DNA of 64,000 bases, from positions 62,001 through 126,000 of IMG/VR virus record IMGVR_UViG_3300033997_000077; one strand, given 5' to 3'. Positions 7,554-15,827 of the stretch are shown piece by piece. The position numbers were made by a program, and so were the translations under genes. Position 1 is the stretch's first letter. Each line of letters starts with the position of its first letter. The notes under the pieces were generated by a model that searched no databases, was not told the DNA's origin, and saw nothing but the letters and a program-made list of their open reading frames with translations. The stretch comes from a virus.

Positions 7554-9459
7554 TTTTGGCGTCCGTATGCAAAGCCTCAGTCAAGTGTTACCGATGACTT
7601 CGGAGTCCGCCGTGACTCCGATTCGTCTGAAGTACATGGGCAGTGCGCCCGTGGAACTCGACGGTAACGACGACTGGGATGCGTCGATGGACAAAGGCGA
7701 AGCCTACGAGCTTGTGCCTGCCGCAAACGCACGCGGCAAAGTCGCCATTGTGTTGAAGATTGAACGCAAACGTGAATTCTTCTACGTCAGCGACCGTGCG
7801 AAGATCATGCAGATTCTGGCGGGCACCAAGTTCCCCAAGAAGATGGATCTCGACAACCTGCTGTACGCAACAGGCAAGGGCGTGAACCGTGCGAACTTTG
7901 TTGAGGTCGGCACCATTGCTGAAGACATCAACGATATGTCTACGCACAAGTGGTTCCTCGCCGCTGGGATCAAGATGTATATGGACAAGAACAAGCGCCA
8001 TTACTTCTGTTTCGATCTCAAGAACCCGATGGAAACCTACCTGCCGAAGACCAAGGTAGCCCGCCTGAAAGCGTCGTTCAAGCCGCAGCCCGCTAAGACC
8101 ATCGTGCAGCAAATCGCGGACAAGGTTGAGGAAAAGGTTGCTGGCACGAAGACCGTGCACCAGTACGACGGCGGCCCCATCGATCCGAAGTACGTAGGCG
8201 ACCCGAACTTCAGCGTCCTGATCGGCGGCAACGTCTACAAGGGCACCGAACTCAGCATCGACAACAAGGGCAACGTGTACCATCCGGTTGCGTCCGATGA
8301 CCCCATCGAGAATGCGTTGCGTAACCACAAGCGTCCTGCCTACAAGAACATGACGACCGCGCAGATCGGTGCTGCGTTGCTGGCTATGCCGCGCGAGCAG
8401 CTGTATGTTGAAGCCGCACGTGCTGCCCACGCCGAAGACCTGCGCGCACTGCTGGCAGCTGGCCGTACACTCTCGCAGTGGAAAGACCTCGGCTACACCA
8501 GCAAGCAGGGAGCTGAAAAGCAACTTGCAGCAATCGAGAGCGCCAATGTACGCGAGGCTGTTCCGGTAACGAGCCCGACTGTTGGCCCACGCAACACCAC
8601 TATCCCACAGCCGAAGACCATTGCGGATTCCGATTACGGCTTCCTCGCTGTAACACCGCACGAACTTCACGCCAAAGATAGCTGGGTGGTGTACGCTCCG
8701 ACACGCGCGGCCCTTACTCGCCAACTCGACATCCTGCACTCTGCTGCTGGTGATTCGATGGCGAAGGCCGGAAAGGTCGAACTCTACAAGATCGTGCGTC
8801 AGTCGCCGCTTGTCCAGCAGATCGCCAAGCGCGCCGTCGCAATGTCTACTGCGGAAATCAAATCGAAGGCAACGTTCGTGCGCATGGTTTCCTACGTCGC
8901 GCCCATCGCCGGAGACGAGGTTCAGCATGAGCGTCCGTGGACTGACATCGACCCCGACGACATCAACGTCAGTTGGAGCGACTACGATCCTGCGGAAACC
9001 CGACTGGCGATCACCAAGCTGTTCAACGAGGGCTTCTTCAGTGCCACGTTGAAGCCGCGCCCGACTACCAAGGGTTTGGTGTTCGACATCGTTGGTGGCC
9101 GCGCTGGTCGTGATGAAGTCTACGGTGCAGTGCGCCGCGTGTACCAGTGGCTGCACAACATTGGAATCAACAACGTCAAGGTTGCCGCCAAGTGGGCACC
9201 GACCAAAGCGCTGATTGACTTCAAGTTCCCTGCACTGTCCGCCGACGAGAAAGAGAGTATCCGACTGCTGCGCGAGAAGCCGCCAGTTATCGGGGCACCG
9301 CTCTACACCATCGAGGCGCAGAAGCACCGCACGTTCCAGATCTACGCTGCCGACAACAACTCCGGTAAGGTGTTCATGTATCCTGTGCGGAATACTCAGC
9401 CGCTCACGAACGAGCCGACGCCTGTGCTGTACTGCAAAGTTCAACGCATTGCAGAATAA
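7534..9459 (+). CDS. Unknown 641-residue protein
   Basis: GTG start preceded by TAGGAGG and overlapping the thymidylate kinase gene. No family recognised. The N-terminus has the pattern LPMTSES near residue 19, similar to the Ser-x-Glu-Ser end of neighbouring leaders. The protein looks multi-domain: an alpha/beta N-terminal half with many Lys/Asp residues, an Ala-rich helical segment near 290-340, and an acidic segment near 465-480 (DIDPDDINVSW). No signal peptide or membrane segment. It is the last gene before a strong terminator. Confidence 0.6.
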   Translation: MNVTQRNFGVRMQSLSQVLPMTSESAVTPIRLKYMGSAPVELDGNDDWDASMDKGEAYELVPAANARGKVAIVLKIERKREFFYVSDRAKIMQILAGTKFPKKMDLDNLLYATGKGVNRANFVEVGTIAEDINDMSTHKWFLAAGIKMYMDKNKRHYFCFDLKNPMETYLPKTKVARLKASFKPQPAKTIVQQIADKVEEKVAGTKTVHQYDGGPIDPKYVGDPNFSVLIGGNVYKGTELSIDNKGNVYHPVASDDPIENALRNHKRPAYKNMTTAQIGAALLAMPREQLYVEAARAAHAEDLRALLAAGRTLSQWKDLGYTSKQGAEKQLAAIESANVREAVPVTSPTVGPRNTTIPQPKTIADSDYGFLAVTPHELHAKDSWVVYAPTRAALTRQLDILHSAAGDSMAKAGKVELYKIVRQSPLVQQIAKRAVAMSTAEIKSKATFVRMVSYVAPIAGDEVQHERPWTDIDPDDINVSWSDYDPAETRLAITKLFNEGFFSATLKPRPTTKGLVFDIVGGRAGRDEVYGAVRRVYQWLHNIGINNVKVAAKWAPTKALIDFKFPALSADEKESIRLLREKPPVIGAPLYTIEAQKHRTFQIYAADNNSGKVFMYPVRNTQPLTNEPTPVLYCKVQRIAE

Positions 9460-9461
9460 GA

Positions 9462-9493
9462 AAAGGGGAGACACCGCAAAGTGTCTCCCCTTT
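9462..9493. terminator. Bidirectional rho-independent terminator
   Basis: A 13-bp perfect stem (aaaggggagacac with gtgtctccccttt) encloses the 6-base loop cgcaaa and is followed by a T-run on the plus strand and preceded by an A-run, giving a T-run on the minus strand. It separates the convergent genes ending at 9459 and 9498. Confidence 0.9.
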
Positions 9494-9497
9494 CTTT

Positions 9498-9989
9498 TTA
9501 CCCGATAGAGAACGCCTGCTTGCGGTTATTGCGGGGCACGTAGCTAACGTGTACCCAACCGCTGCGCGGGTCTCCGCTCTTGTGGAACTCAAGGATCAGC
9601 TGGTCGTAAACCAAGTTGGCCTTGATCCACTCGTACAGATCCTTGTTGCTTACTCCCCTCACTTCCAAATCAACGGCATTGCCGCGCGGGTGCTGCTTGC
9701 GGGCAAAATACTTCGCCCAGCTAACTTCGTTGACCTTCATGCCGTTCTGCGCACACCACTTCACATACGCATCCTTGCAGATAGCCTTCTCCAACGCTTC
9801 GCAGCGATACCACGAATTGATCTCAATGTTGGCGACGCCGTACTTGATAGCCAATGGCTCAAGAACGTTGACCGCAACGTTGATCGCTTCGTTCACCACG
9901 GCGGGCGGCGCACTGTTGTCAATCTTCAGGCGGTAAGCGGTATCGCTCTCCACCACATGACGCAGATTGAAATTGGCACTGATCTGCAT
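9498..9989 (-). CDS. M15-family peptidase, probable endolysin
   Basis: 163 residues from the ATG at 9989, chosen because GGAGG lies just upstream; a longer frame upstream has no SD. The zinc-peptidase motifs of the M15 (DD-carboxypeptidase/L-Ala-D-Glu peptidase) group are visible: SWYRCEAL, then HPRGNAVDLE (His-x6-Asp) and WVHVSY (the second zinc His). It should cut peptidoglycan cross-links or stem peptides during lysis. There is no signal peptide, so export would depend on a holin; holin-like and spanin-like genes are at 16958-18012. The start MQISANFNLRHVVES loosely resembles the leaders of the genes at 2964 and 4032. Confidence 0.8.
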   Translation of the reverse strand: MQISANFNLRHVVESDTAYRLKIDNSAPPAVVNEAINVAVNVLEPLAIKYGVANIEINSWYRCEALEKAICKDAYVKWCAQNGMKVNEVSWAKYFARKQHPRGNAVDLEVRGVSNKDLYEWIKANLVYDQLILEFHKSGDPRSGWVHVSYVPRNNRKQAFSIG

Positions 9990-10008
9990 ACATACCTCCG
10001 ATGCAAAA

Positions 10009-10018
10009 CTGTAAACAA
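10009..10018 (+). promoter_or_regulatory. Candidate promoter element CTGTAAACAA (copy 1)
   Basis: The 10-mer lies 25 bases before the dCMP deaminase ATG in the gap between divergent genes. An identical copy is at 12902-12911, and CTGTAAATAA lies 33 bases before the minus-strand gene starting at 54394. Position and repetition suggest a phage promoter element; no other gene start lies between each copy and its downstream gene. Confidence 0.4.
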
Positions 10019-10043
10019 GTGGTGACCCCTTATGGAGACCACT

Positions 10044-10586
10044 ATGAAACACGAGTACATTGTTAGTGCAGCGTTGACAGCGTTCCAGATTTCGACCCAC
10101 AGTCACTGTGTACGTCGTCAAGCTGGCGCAATCATCATTGCACGTGACGGGACTGAAAACCGTCCCGAGGTGTTGGGCTGGGGCGCGAACGGTATGCCGT
10201 CCGGCCATGCAACCAACTGCTGCGAGATCCCAGCTGCTCCGGACTTCGTGCCGCAAGCTGGTGATCCTTACGGCCACTTGATGACAAGCCCTGAAGTCGT
10301 TCACGCGGAAATCAGAGCGCTACGTCAAGCGGGCGAAAGTGCGCGTGGCGCAATCATGGTATGCACTGACACCCCGTGCCCAGATTGCCTCAAGGCACTC
10401 AACGATGCAGGGATTGCCGAGTTCTACTACCTGTTCGACTATCGCCTGACCGCACACCTTCAGGACGCCACATTCAAAATTAGCCAGATAGACGTGGATG
10501 AAGTTCTGTGTCTGTCACAGGCATTGAGCAAGCGCATTGAACACCGCATCATCAACAACCTGAAACTCATGGAGCAAAGCAAATGA
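10044..10586 (+). CDS. dCMP deaminase
   Basis: The start at 10044 has TGGAGAC at the right distance; an earlier in-frame ATG at 10032 is possible but has a poorer SD. Zinc-site motifs of the cytidine/deoxycytidylate deaminase family are intact: VVHAEIRAL (His and catalytic Glu) and TPCPDCLKAL (two Cys). The segment around GWGANGMPSGH is also typical. It converts dCMP to dUMP, the substrate of the thymidylate synthase encoded next with an ATGA overlap. Confidence 0.88.
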   Translation: MKHEYIVSAALTAFQISTHSHCVRRQAGAIIIARDGTENRPEVLGWGANGMPSGHATNCCEIPAAPDFVPQAGDPYGHLMTSPEVVHAEIRALRQAGESARGAIMVCTDTPCPDCLKALNDAGIAEFYYLFDYRLTAHLQDATFKISQIDVDEVLCLSQALSKRIEHRIINNLKLMEQSK

Positions 10587-11899
10587 ACGGAACCTGCCCA
10601 AGCGTAGCCGACGACTTCGAAGACGCCGAAGAGTTTAACTCTTACTTCAACGTAGATCTCCAATACGTCGACCTGTTGGAGAAAATTCAACACGTCAACT
10701 ACGTGAAACCTGCACGCCAGCATACGCGGATGTCTATTCCGCACTCTGCTATGTGGTTCCCCGACGTCACGGTAAGCATGCCGCTGCCACGCGTTAAAAA
10801 GTTGTTCCTGCGTCAGATGCTGCGCGAGCTGCTTTGGTTCTGTAGCGGCGCAACCGACATTGCGTATTTGAAACGCCACAACGTCAACATCTGGGATGGC
10901 TGGGTGAAAGCAGGCACCGAAGTGTGGGCGGAAATCCCGTGGGCGGATCGCATTCGCGAGGTAGAGAAGCGTGGCCTACTCGAAGAGTTCCAGCGCTACA
11001 CCGCACAGTATCCGGATCAACTCGACCGTCACGCAATCTGGATGGACAACTACAGCATCCCGTCACGCAAACTTGTCGGCGGCCAGCTGGGCCCCGTGTA
11101 TGGCGCGCAGTGGCGCAGAATCGAAGATACTCAGATCATCTTCACTGGGGATCCTGACTCCAAAGAACGCTACGACGCACTGTTAGCCAAGGGATACGTG
11201 AAGCAAGGCATCTTCGAAGCTGGCGAAACCGGATACGACAACGTGGTAATGGTCGGCTACATTGACCAGCTGGGCGACGTGCTGGATCTGCTGGATCGTG
11301 ATCCCGGCTCTTCGCGCATGGTTGTCAACGCGTGGAACCCGCGTGACTTGCCGAAGATGCAACTGCCGCCCTGCCACATGACTTTCCAGCTTGTGGTCGG
11401 CGCTCCCCACTATCGTTGTCTCCACAACGTTGAGCACGTGCTGCACATGAACGCGTACCAGCGCAGCGTTGACACCTGTTTGGGCTTGCCGTTCAATCTG
11501 GCGTCGTACTCCACACTGCTCCACATCTTTGCAGCAGTATCCAAGATCAAGCTGGACGCTGGTGGTCTCATGTATAACATGGGCGACTGCCACATCTACA
11601 GCAACCAACTCGGTGAGCCGATGGACAAGCTGAAGGGCCAGATCGAAAACGAACTGGAACGTCTGGCCGAACAAGAGAACGTGTCGGATGCCATGATCGA
11701 CGCACCGAAGTTGAAGATCAACGTTCCGGAGTCGCTGACCACCAAGTGGGCAGGCTGCGACAAATACTACGGCACGCGCTATCGTTTCGACGAATTCATC
11801 GGCCACTGCATGGAGTTGTCGGACGAAGAGCTGTTCAAGGTGTTCGACTACACCTACGAGAACTACCAGCCCCACGTTCACTTCCCCGTCAGCATCTAA
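10583..11899 (+). CDS. thyA: Thymidylate synthase, enlarged form
   Basis: 438 residues, against about 264 for E. coli ThyA. Family signatures include ELLWFCSGATDIAYL (82-96), QLGPVYGAQWR (168-178), catalytic Cys264 in QLPPCHMTFQ, and SVDTCLGLPFNLASYS (295-310). The extra length comes from insertions at about 110-165 (between the IWDGW strand and LGPVYG), about 183-223, and a helical stretch near 350-385. It makes dTMP from dUMP with methylene-tetrahydrofolate. The dihydrofolate it produces would be recycled by the DHFR at 15827. Confidence 0.92.
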   Translation: MNGTCPSVADDFEDAEEFNSYFNVDLQYVDLLEKIQHVNYVKPARQHTRMSIPHSAMWFPDVTVSMPLPRVKKLFLRQMLRELLWFCSGATDIAYLKRHNVNIWDGWVKAGTEVWAEIPWADRIREVEKRGLLEEFQRYTAQYPDQLDRHAIWMDNYSIPSRKLVGGQLGPVYGAQWRRIEDTQIIFTGDPDSKERYDALLAKGYVKQGIFEAGETGYDNVVMVGYIDQLGDVLDLLDRDPGSSRMVVNAWNPRDLPKMQLPPCHMTFQLVVGAPHYRCLHNVEHVLHMNAYQRSVDTCLGLPFNLASYSTLLHIFAAVSKIKLDAGGLMYNMGDCHIYSNQLGEPMDKLKGQIENELERLAEQENVSDAMIDAPKLKINVPESLTTKWAGCDKYYGTRYRFDEFIGHCMELSDEELFKVFDYTYENYQPHVHFPVSI

Positions 11900-11908
11900 G
11901 GAGCGTAT

Positions 11909-12244
11909 ATGGAAAAGCGCCCCACAAAAGCAAAAGCCAAGTATACGCGCTTTGAGGCACGCCTCAGTCCTGAATTGAAGGCGGCTATCGAAACGGCTGC
12001 CGACATCCGTGGAGTAACCACTTCCGCCTTTGCCAAGACTACGTTGAAGCAAGTGGCAGAGGGCGTAATCGCATCACCCTCTGCGCAAGTCATTCTACTT
12101 GACGCCGAAGCGTTCGCGCGATTCGAAGAGTTGATCAAATCACCGCCCAACTATAACGATGCGATGTTGAAGGCTTTAGAAGATGTTAAGCGCGGGCAAG
12201 TCGTTATCGGGTACAAGCGAACCAAACGCAAGGAGCAGCCATGA
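11909..12244 (+). CDS. TacA/DUF1778-type antitoxin without its toxin
   Basis: 111 residues, strong SD (AAGGAGC). Residues 14-55 carry the DUF1778 ribbon-helix-helix pattern (FEARLSPELKAAIETAAD, then TTSAFAKTTL), and the C-terminal half has VILLDAEAFARFEELIKSPP followed by N-D-A-M-L-K-A-L, the toxin-wrapping region of TacA antitoxins. The partner is normally a GNAT acetyltransferase that attacks aminoacyl-tRNA. The next gene is not a GNAT protein, so this antitoxin stands alone. It may neutralise a host TacT-like toxin or act as a transcription factor; which one is not known. Confidence 0.75.
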   Translation: MEKRPTKAKAKYTRFEARLSPELKAAIETAADIRGVTTSAFAKTTLKQVAEGVIASPSAQVILLDAEAFARFEELIKSPPNYNDAMLKALEDVKRGQVVIGYKRTKRKEQP

Positions 12245-12897
12245 TCACGTTGAGCATTGCAATGCCGTTCACCGACGAGCTTGAGGAAGAGTGCAAGTTC
12301 CTCAACGTCGATGACGGAAAGGTGCCGCCCTCAGTTGTCCGCTACGCTGCAATGCAGGGCGTATCGCTGGCAGGGCAGAAGCTCACCCGCGCCCGTTACG
12401 ACTGGGGTACGATGCACTTCACGTTCGAGCCCGTCAGTGAAAGCGAGTTCGTAACGTTGCCCGAAATTCCGTACACGGAAGACAACTACCACCCGCTGCA
12501 TGGGCCCGCGCAACGTTGGTGGGTTGCCATCTGCCGCGCTGGTGTCGAGGGCCCCAACATTCTGGATCCCAAAGTGGTCGAGGAAGTCAAAGCCGCGTGC
12601 GGTGGGCTTGACCTAACGGGCAAGGAAGTGAACTACGTCACCAAAGGCATGCACGGTTACCACATTCGGATCCGACGTGACTTGCTGAACGCTCCCGTGG
12701 TGCTCGGCGTGGACATGGCAGCAGAAGGGCAGGACACCACCGTTGAACTGGCGGTGGAGCAGCCCGACGCCGATCAGCCGAAGTACACGGAGAACGGCTA
12801 CCGCAAGTTGCCGGAAACCAAAGGCGAGCAGGGCATTGTTGGTAGAGCTATTGATTCGGTACTCGACGCATTCACCATTGGGTCACTGATCGACTGA
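12241..12897 (+). CDS. Unknown 218-residue protein
   Basis: Starts with an ATGA overlap with the antitoxin gene and has AGGAG upstream. No family recognised. Its composition is ordinary and soluble, with an acidic C-terminal half (DQPDADQPKYTENGY type). It lacks the acetyl-CoA binding pattern expected of a TacT toxin. Translational coupling to the antitoxin gene may only reflect compact gene order. Confidence 0.6.
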   Translation: MITLSIAMPFTDELEEECKFLNVDDGKVPPSVVRYAAMQGVSLAGQKLTRARYDWGTMHFTFEPVSESEFVTLPEIPYTEDNYHPLHGPAQRWWVAICRAGVEGPNILDPKVVEEVKAACGGLDLTGKEVNYVTKGMHGYHIRIRRDLLNAPVVLGVDMAAEGQDTTVELAVEQPDADQPKYTENGYRKLPETKGEQGIVGRAIDSVLDAFTIGSLID

Positions 12898-12901
12898 CAT
12901 A

Positions 12902-12911
12902 CTGTAAACAA
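12902..12911 (+). promoter_or_regulatory. Candidate promoter element CTGTAAACAA (copy 2)
   Basis: Identical to 10009-10018 and placed 33 bases before the ATG at 12945. A TTGGGT sequence lies about 17 bases upstream, so a sigma70-like reading is also possible. Confidence 0.4.
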
Positions 12912-12912
12912 T

Positions 12913-12933
12913 AGGGGAGCGCAGTGCTCCCCT
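12913..12933 (+). terminator. Intergenic hairpin, weak terminator or leader structure
   Basis: An 8-bp stem aggggagc/gctcccct with loop gcagt and no T-run. The same stem recurs in the terminator at 26788-26808. It sits between the candidate promoter and the SD of the next gene, so it could end upstream transcripts or protect the 5' end of the next mRNA. Confidence 0.45.
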
Positions 12934-12944
12934 TGGAGATCCAC

Positions 12945-13316
12945 ATGCAGAAAACGACCAATAGACGTTACTACGATCTGGAAGCTAGCGGGCTGGCGGA
13001 GCGTCCGATGGGCTCACGCCTTCCACGTTCGCAGTTTGAAGTGTACGAGTATGCGAAGGCGCTGGGAATGTCGGAACCTGAAGCCAAGCTCTTCGCCAAC
13101 AACGTTTCGTCGGCAGGTTATGGCGTAACACAGGAAGCGCTGGACAAGGCATACGCCATCCACAACGAACGGGTTCGCCTGCTGGCACAGCGTCAGCGTG
13201 AAGTTGAAGAGCGTGCAGCCAAAGCCGCCATCCGCAGCCCCAACACGGGCAACGCGATTCGCAGCCACGAACGCCGCGCCGCCCAGAAATCAGCAGCAAG
13301 GAAGAAACGCAAATGA
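12945..13316 (+). CDS. Unknown basic helical protein
   Basis: 123 residues from the ATG at 12945, which has TTGGAGA upstream; an in-frame earlier codon at 12924 would begin inside the hairpin region. The C-terminal third is a Lys/Arg/Ala-rich helix ending in AARKKRK, suggesting nucleic-acid binding. No family recognised. Confidence 0.6.
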   Translation: MQKTTNRRYYDLEASGLAERPMGSRLPRSQFEVYEYAKALGMSEPEAKLFANNVSSAGYGVTQEALDKAYAIHNERVRLLAQRQREVEERAAKAAIRSPNTGNAIRSHERRAAQKSAARKKRK

Positions 13317-13747
13317 ACATAGAGAAACCAAACGAAGACGGGAAGATTGACGTCCAGATCAACTTTCATCGTCTACCCTTCGCACTGCGCGGTGACCCGC
13401 TCATTGTGGCGGCGAAAAGCGAGTGGGAGCAAACCCTGTCGAAGGCGCTGACCAGTCAGTTGCATGGGCGCATCGACCGTGAGGGCAAGTTCACCGAAGC
13501 GTGCCCGACTTCCGCACCCATCATTGACTTCAAGGAAGGTGACAACGCTCCGGACAACGTTCGTGACGTGATGGACAGATGGCTCGCGGCTCTGGTGGGG
13601 GTGACCCCTGCGAGCATGCCGGAAATGGAGCTGTCGCCCGAGATTGTCCAGAACGTACTGAATGCAACGGGCGTTGATCTCAGCCACTACACTGTAACAG
13701 ATGTCGAGTACAGTGCCCCAAGCGTGTTCAACATTACTCTGAGGTAG
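13313..13747 (+). CDS. Unknown 144-residue protein
   Basis: ATGA overlap with the preceding gene. A small alpha/beta protein with no recognised family, membrane segment or signal peptide. It is part of a run of tightly linked plus-strand genes between the thymidylate synthase and DHFR genes. Confidence 0.55.
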   Translation: MNIEKPNEDGKIDVQINFHRLPFALRGDPLIVAAKSEWEQTLSKALTSQLHGRIDREGKFTEACPTSAPIIDFKEGDNAPDNVRDVMDRWLAALVGVTPASMPEMELSPEIVQNVLNATGVDLSHYTVTDVEYSAPSVFNITLR

Positions 13748-13751
13748 CACC

Positions 13752-14468
13752 ATGCCCCTGACTATTTCATTCGGACTTCCGCGCCTCTACTGGGCTCACT
13801 GGCCGGACGTGAAGATCCCAGTGACCAAAGCGCCCGCCGACATTCCAGAGAATCACACGCTGCACTTGGACATCCGCGTTGAACGGGTTGAGGGGCAACT
13901 CAGACTACTGATCGATGAATCGTTCCAGACATACAGCAGTCCCGACCTAATTCAGTATTCGACTCCGCCAACGCCATATCGCCGCATGTATCGAGCCAAG
14001 CTCCGCATGTGGTTGAAGGTATTGGGTCATGCTGCGTATGAGTTGCGCGACAAGCAAGCAGCCCGCACGCTCTCGAAAGTGAAGTGGCTGTCAGTCGCTG
14101 ACCAGAATTCGCTGCAAGGTTACTACGGACGACGCCGCAGTGCGAGCCATAACAGAGTCTGGAAGTTTGCGCGCCCGACTCCACACCAACACCGTGACAT
14201 TCTCAAGTTCATCGCAGCGGTGCGGAACTCCCTGCACGACTCCATCCGGCATTACACGCAAGGCAACTGCTATGGGTTCGCCAAGTTGCTGCGCCACCAA
14301 TATCCGGAAGCCGTGATCTGGTACGACCATGTTGAGGGCCATGTGTATACACGCATTGGTTCAACATGGTACGACATTCGCGGCGCACACTACAGGCGTG
14401 GCGACAAGCGCCCGCTGGATCACCGCGAAGGCCACCGCCCTCACAGATGGAAGCCCAATAATGGATAG
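13752..14468 (+). CDS. Unknown protein with a possible cysteine-hydrolase domain
   Basis: 238 residues, SD GAGGT. The C-terminal third has QGNCYGFAKLLRHQYPEAV, then VEGHVYTRIGSTWYDIRG. The ordered Cys, His and Asp within strands, with a helix after the Cys, is the arrangement seen in NlpC/P60- and transglutaminase-like cysteine hydrolases, but similarity is only at pattern level. The N-terminal part (strand-rich, then basic) is unassigned. Alternatives include a structural protein without enzyme activity. Confidence 0.5.
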   Translation: MPLTISFGLPRLYWAHWPDVKIPVTKAPADIPENHTLHLDIRVERVEGQLRLLIDESFQTYSSPDLIQYSTPPTPYRRMYRAKLRMWLKVLGHAAYELRDKQAARTLSKVKWLSVADQNSLQGYYGRRRSASHNRVWKFARPTPHQHRDILKFIAAVRNSLHDSIRHYTQGNCYGFAKLLRHQYPEAVIWYDHVEGHVYTRIGSTWYDIRGAHYRRGDKRPLDHREGHRPHRWKPNNG

Positions 14469-14742
14469 CAAAGCAGCATGGCACTTGGTGCTGAGTGAAC
14501 TCGGCGGCCCCAAGGTGGATCCCAACATTCTGAGCGAAGTAGAAATGATGGCGGTCGGTGACGGTCTCGGTATCCACCTCTTCGGGGTCAGTAAGCTGCC
14601 CGACCGTGACGAGATTGAACGCCGTCGCCAAATCCAGCGCGAGCAATGGGCCGCGTACCGAGCAGAACAAGAAAGGCTACGCCCGTTGCGTAGCGCGCTG
14701 CGTAGTCGTGAACTGCGCAAGAAGCAGAAACGTAAACGCTAG
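14461..14742 (+). CDS. Small unknown protein with basic tail
   Basis: 93 residues from the ATG at 14461, overlapping the preceding stop by eight bases; GGAAG lies upstream. The second half is a charged helix with many Arg and Glu, ending in KKQKRKR. No family recognised. Confidence 0.5.
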   Translation: MDSKAAWHLVLSELGGPKVDPNILSEVEMMAVGDGLGIHLFGVSKLPDRDEIERRRQIQREQWAAYRAEQERLRPLRSALRSRELRKKQKRKR

Positions 14743-14751
14743 GAGATTGAT

Positions 14752-15207
14752 ATGAGTAACGTGTTTGTTGTACGCCCCATTGCCGCTGGGTTCCCGTTTG
14801 CCTCAACCGACAAGTTGATCGAGGCAATATCCTTGGCGTCAGCCAAGCTGAAAGGCCACACGGGTTTGAAGATGCTCCGCGCCCTACCCAACCCCAGAGA
14901 AGGTGACGGGGAGTACGTGACCGAAGTGTTTAGACTGCGTGCCGACGGCAAGTTCGTCGAAGACGCCAGCTTCATCTTTCTGCTCGGGCCAAAGGCCGTC
15001 ACCGCGATCCGTGAGCATTACGAATCTCTTGTCTACAGTGCATATAACCCGAGTGAGCAGCCAGAGCATTTCGATCCCGTCAGTCTTGAGATCATCCATG
15101 CACTGCGCTGCTCACTGACCAAGTTCCAGACGCCTTGCGTTAAAAGCGAGTGCAGCGAGAACTGCGTCATGTTGGAGATCCGCAACGCAATGGATGAATC
15201 GCTATGA
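14752..15207 (+). CDS. Unknown 151-residue protein
   Basis: Strong SD (TAGGAGA). A soluble alpha/beta protein. Near the C-terminus it has three cysteines in CVKSECSENC, possibly a small metal site. No family recognised. The stop overlaps the next start (ATGA). Confidence 0.55.
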   Translation: MSNVFVVRPIAAGFPFASTDKLIEAISLASAKLKGHTGLKMLRALPNPREGDGEYVTEVFRLRADGKFVEDASFIFLLGPKAVTAIREHYESLVYSAYNPSEQPEHFDPVSLEIIHALRCSLTKFQTPCVKSECSENCVMLEIRNAMDESL

Positions 15208-15827
15208 TGTATGGCATTCTGGTTTACAAGGAAGCTGAGTGGGAACGTGCGGCGGAAGAGAGCAGCTTGGCATTCAACGCGGTGCTGCGGAACCATGCCC
15301 ACGACACGCTGAGCATTGGGGATTTCATGGAATGGGAGCAGACCCCACGTGCCGACATGCAAATGCGCCTGCTGTGTACCGAAGATTTCGCTAAGTGGTT
15401 TCCCACGACCGAGCCCGATTACAAGCTGGCGCTAGTTCAGTACGCTGGTGCAGCACTGACCAACCTGCCGCCGCTGGTTGTCGCCAGCTACCTCGGGAAA
15501 GAGTTCGTGAACTGCTGCCCACGTACCGAGATTTCTCGGATGCAGCTCATTACGAAAATACGCATGGATACCTACGACGACGGCTGGTACTCGGAACTCA
15601 GGGCGATGGGTAAAATGAGCCCGCACCTTGCGATCATGGGAATGCCGTTGGCGATGGCCTACTATCGACAAGGGGAGGCGCTGCGCAAGGCAGACTTCTT
15701 CTGCGCACATAACGGTGACATCGCGTCAATAGTGTGTCCGCTGCGCGGCGACTTCTGGGACAGGATGGTGGAAGCACGCAACGAAGGTCTCGCCATCCGG
15801 CGCAGTAACTTGTTCGAGGTGGTGTAA
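15204..15827 (+). CDS. Unknown 207-residue protein
   Basis: Translationally coupled to the preceding and following genes (ATGA and TAATG overlaps). Predicted soluble and mainly helical, rich in Met and Tyr, with paired cysteines near residue 104. No family recognised; it sits directly before the DHFR gene. Confidence 0.55.
   Translation: MMYGILVYKEAEWERAAEESSLAFNAVLRNHAHDTLSIGDFMEWEQTPRADMQMRLLCTEDFAKWFPTTEPDYKLALVQYAGAALTNLPPLVVASYLGKEFVNCCPRTEISRMQLITKIRMDTYDDGWYSELRAMGKMSPHLAIMGMPLAMAYYRQGEALRKADFFCAHNGDIASIVCPLRGDFWDRMVEARNEGLAIRRSNLFEVV

Noticed and set aside
7588-9474. 628-residue open frame on the minus strand
   Set aside because: Opposite the 641-residue plus-strand gene, which has a strong TAGGAGG start and terminator. 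The antisense frame runs across the terminator and has no SD.
12241-12897. Tested as a TacT-type toxin partner of the adjacent antitoxin
   Set aside because: It lacks a GNAT acetyl-CoA loop pattern and is twice-overlapping with ordinary genes, so it was left as unknown.
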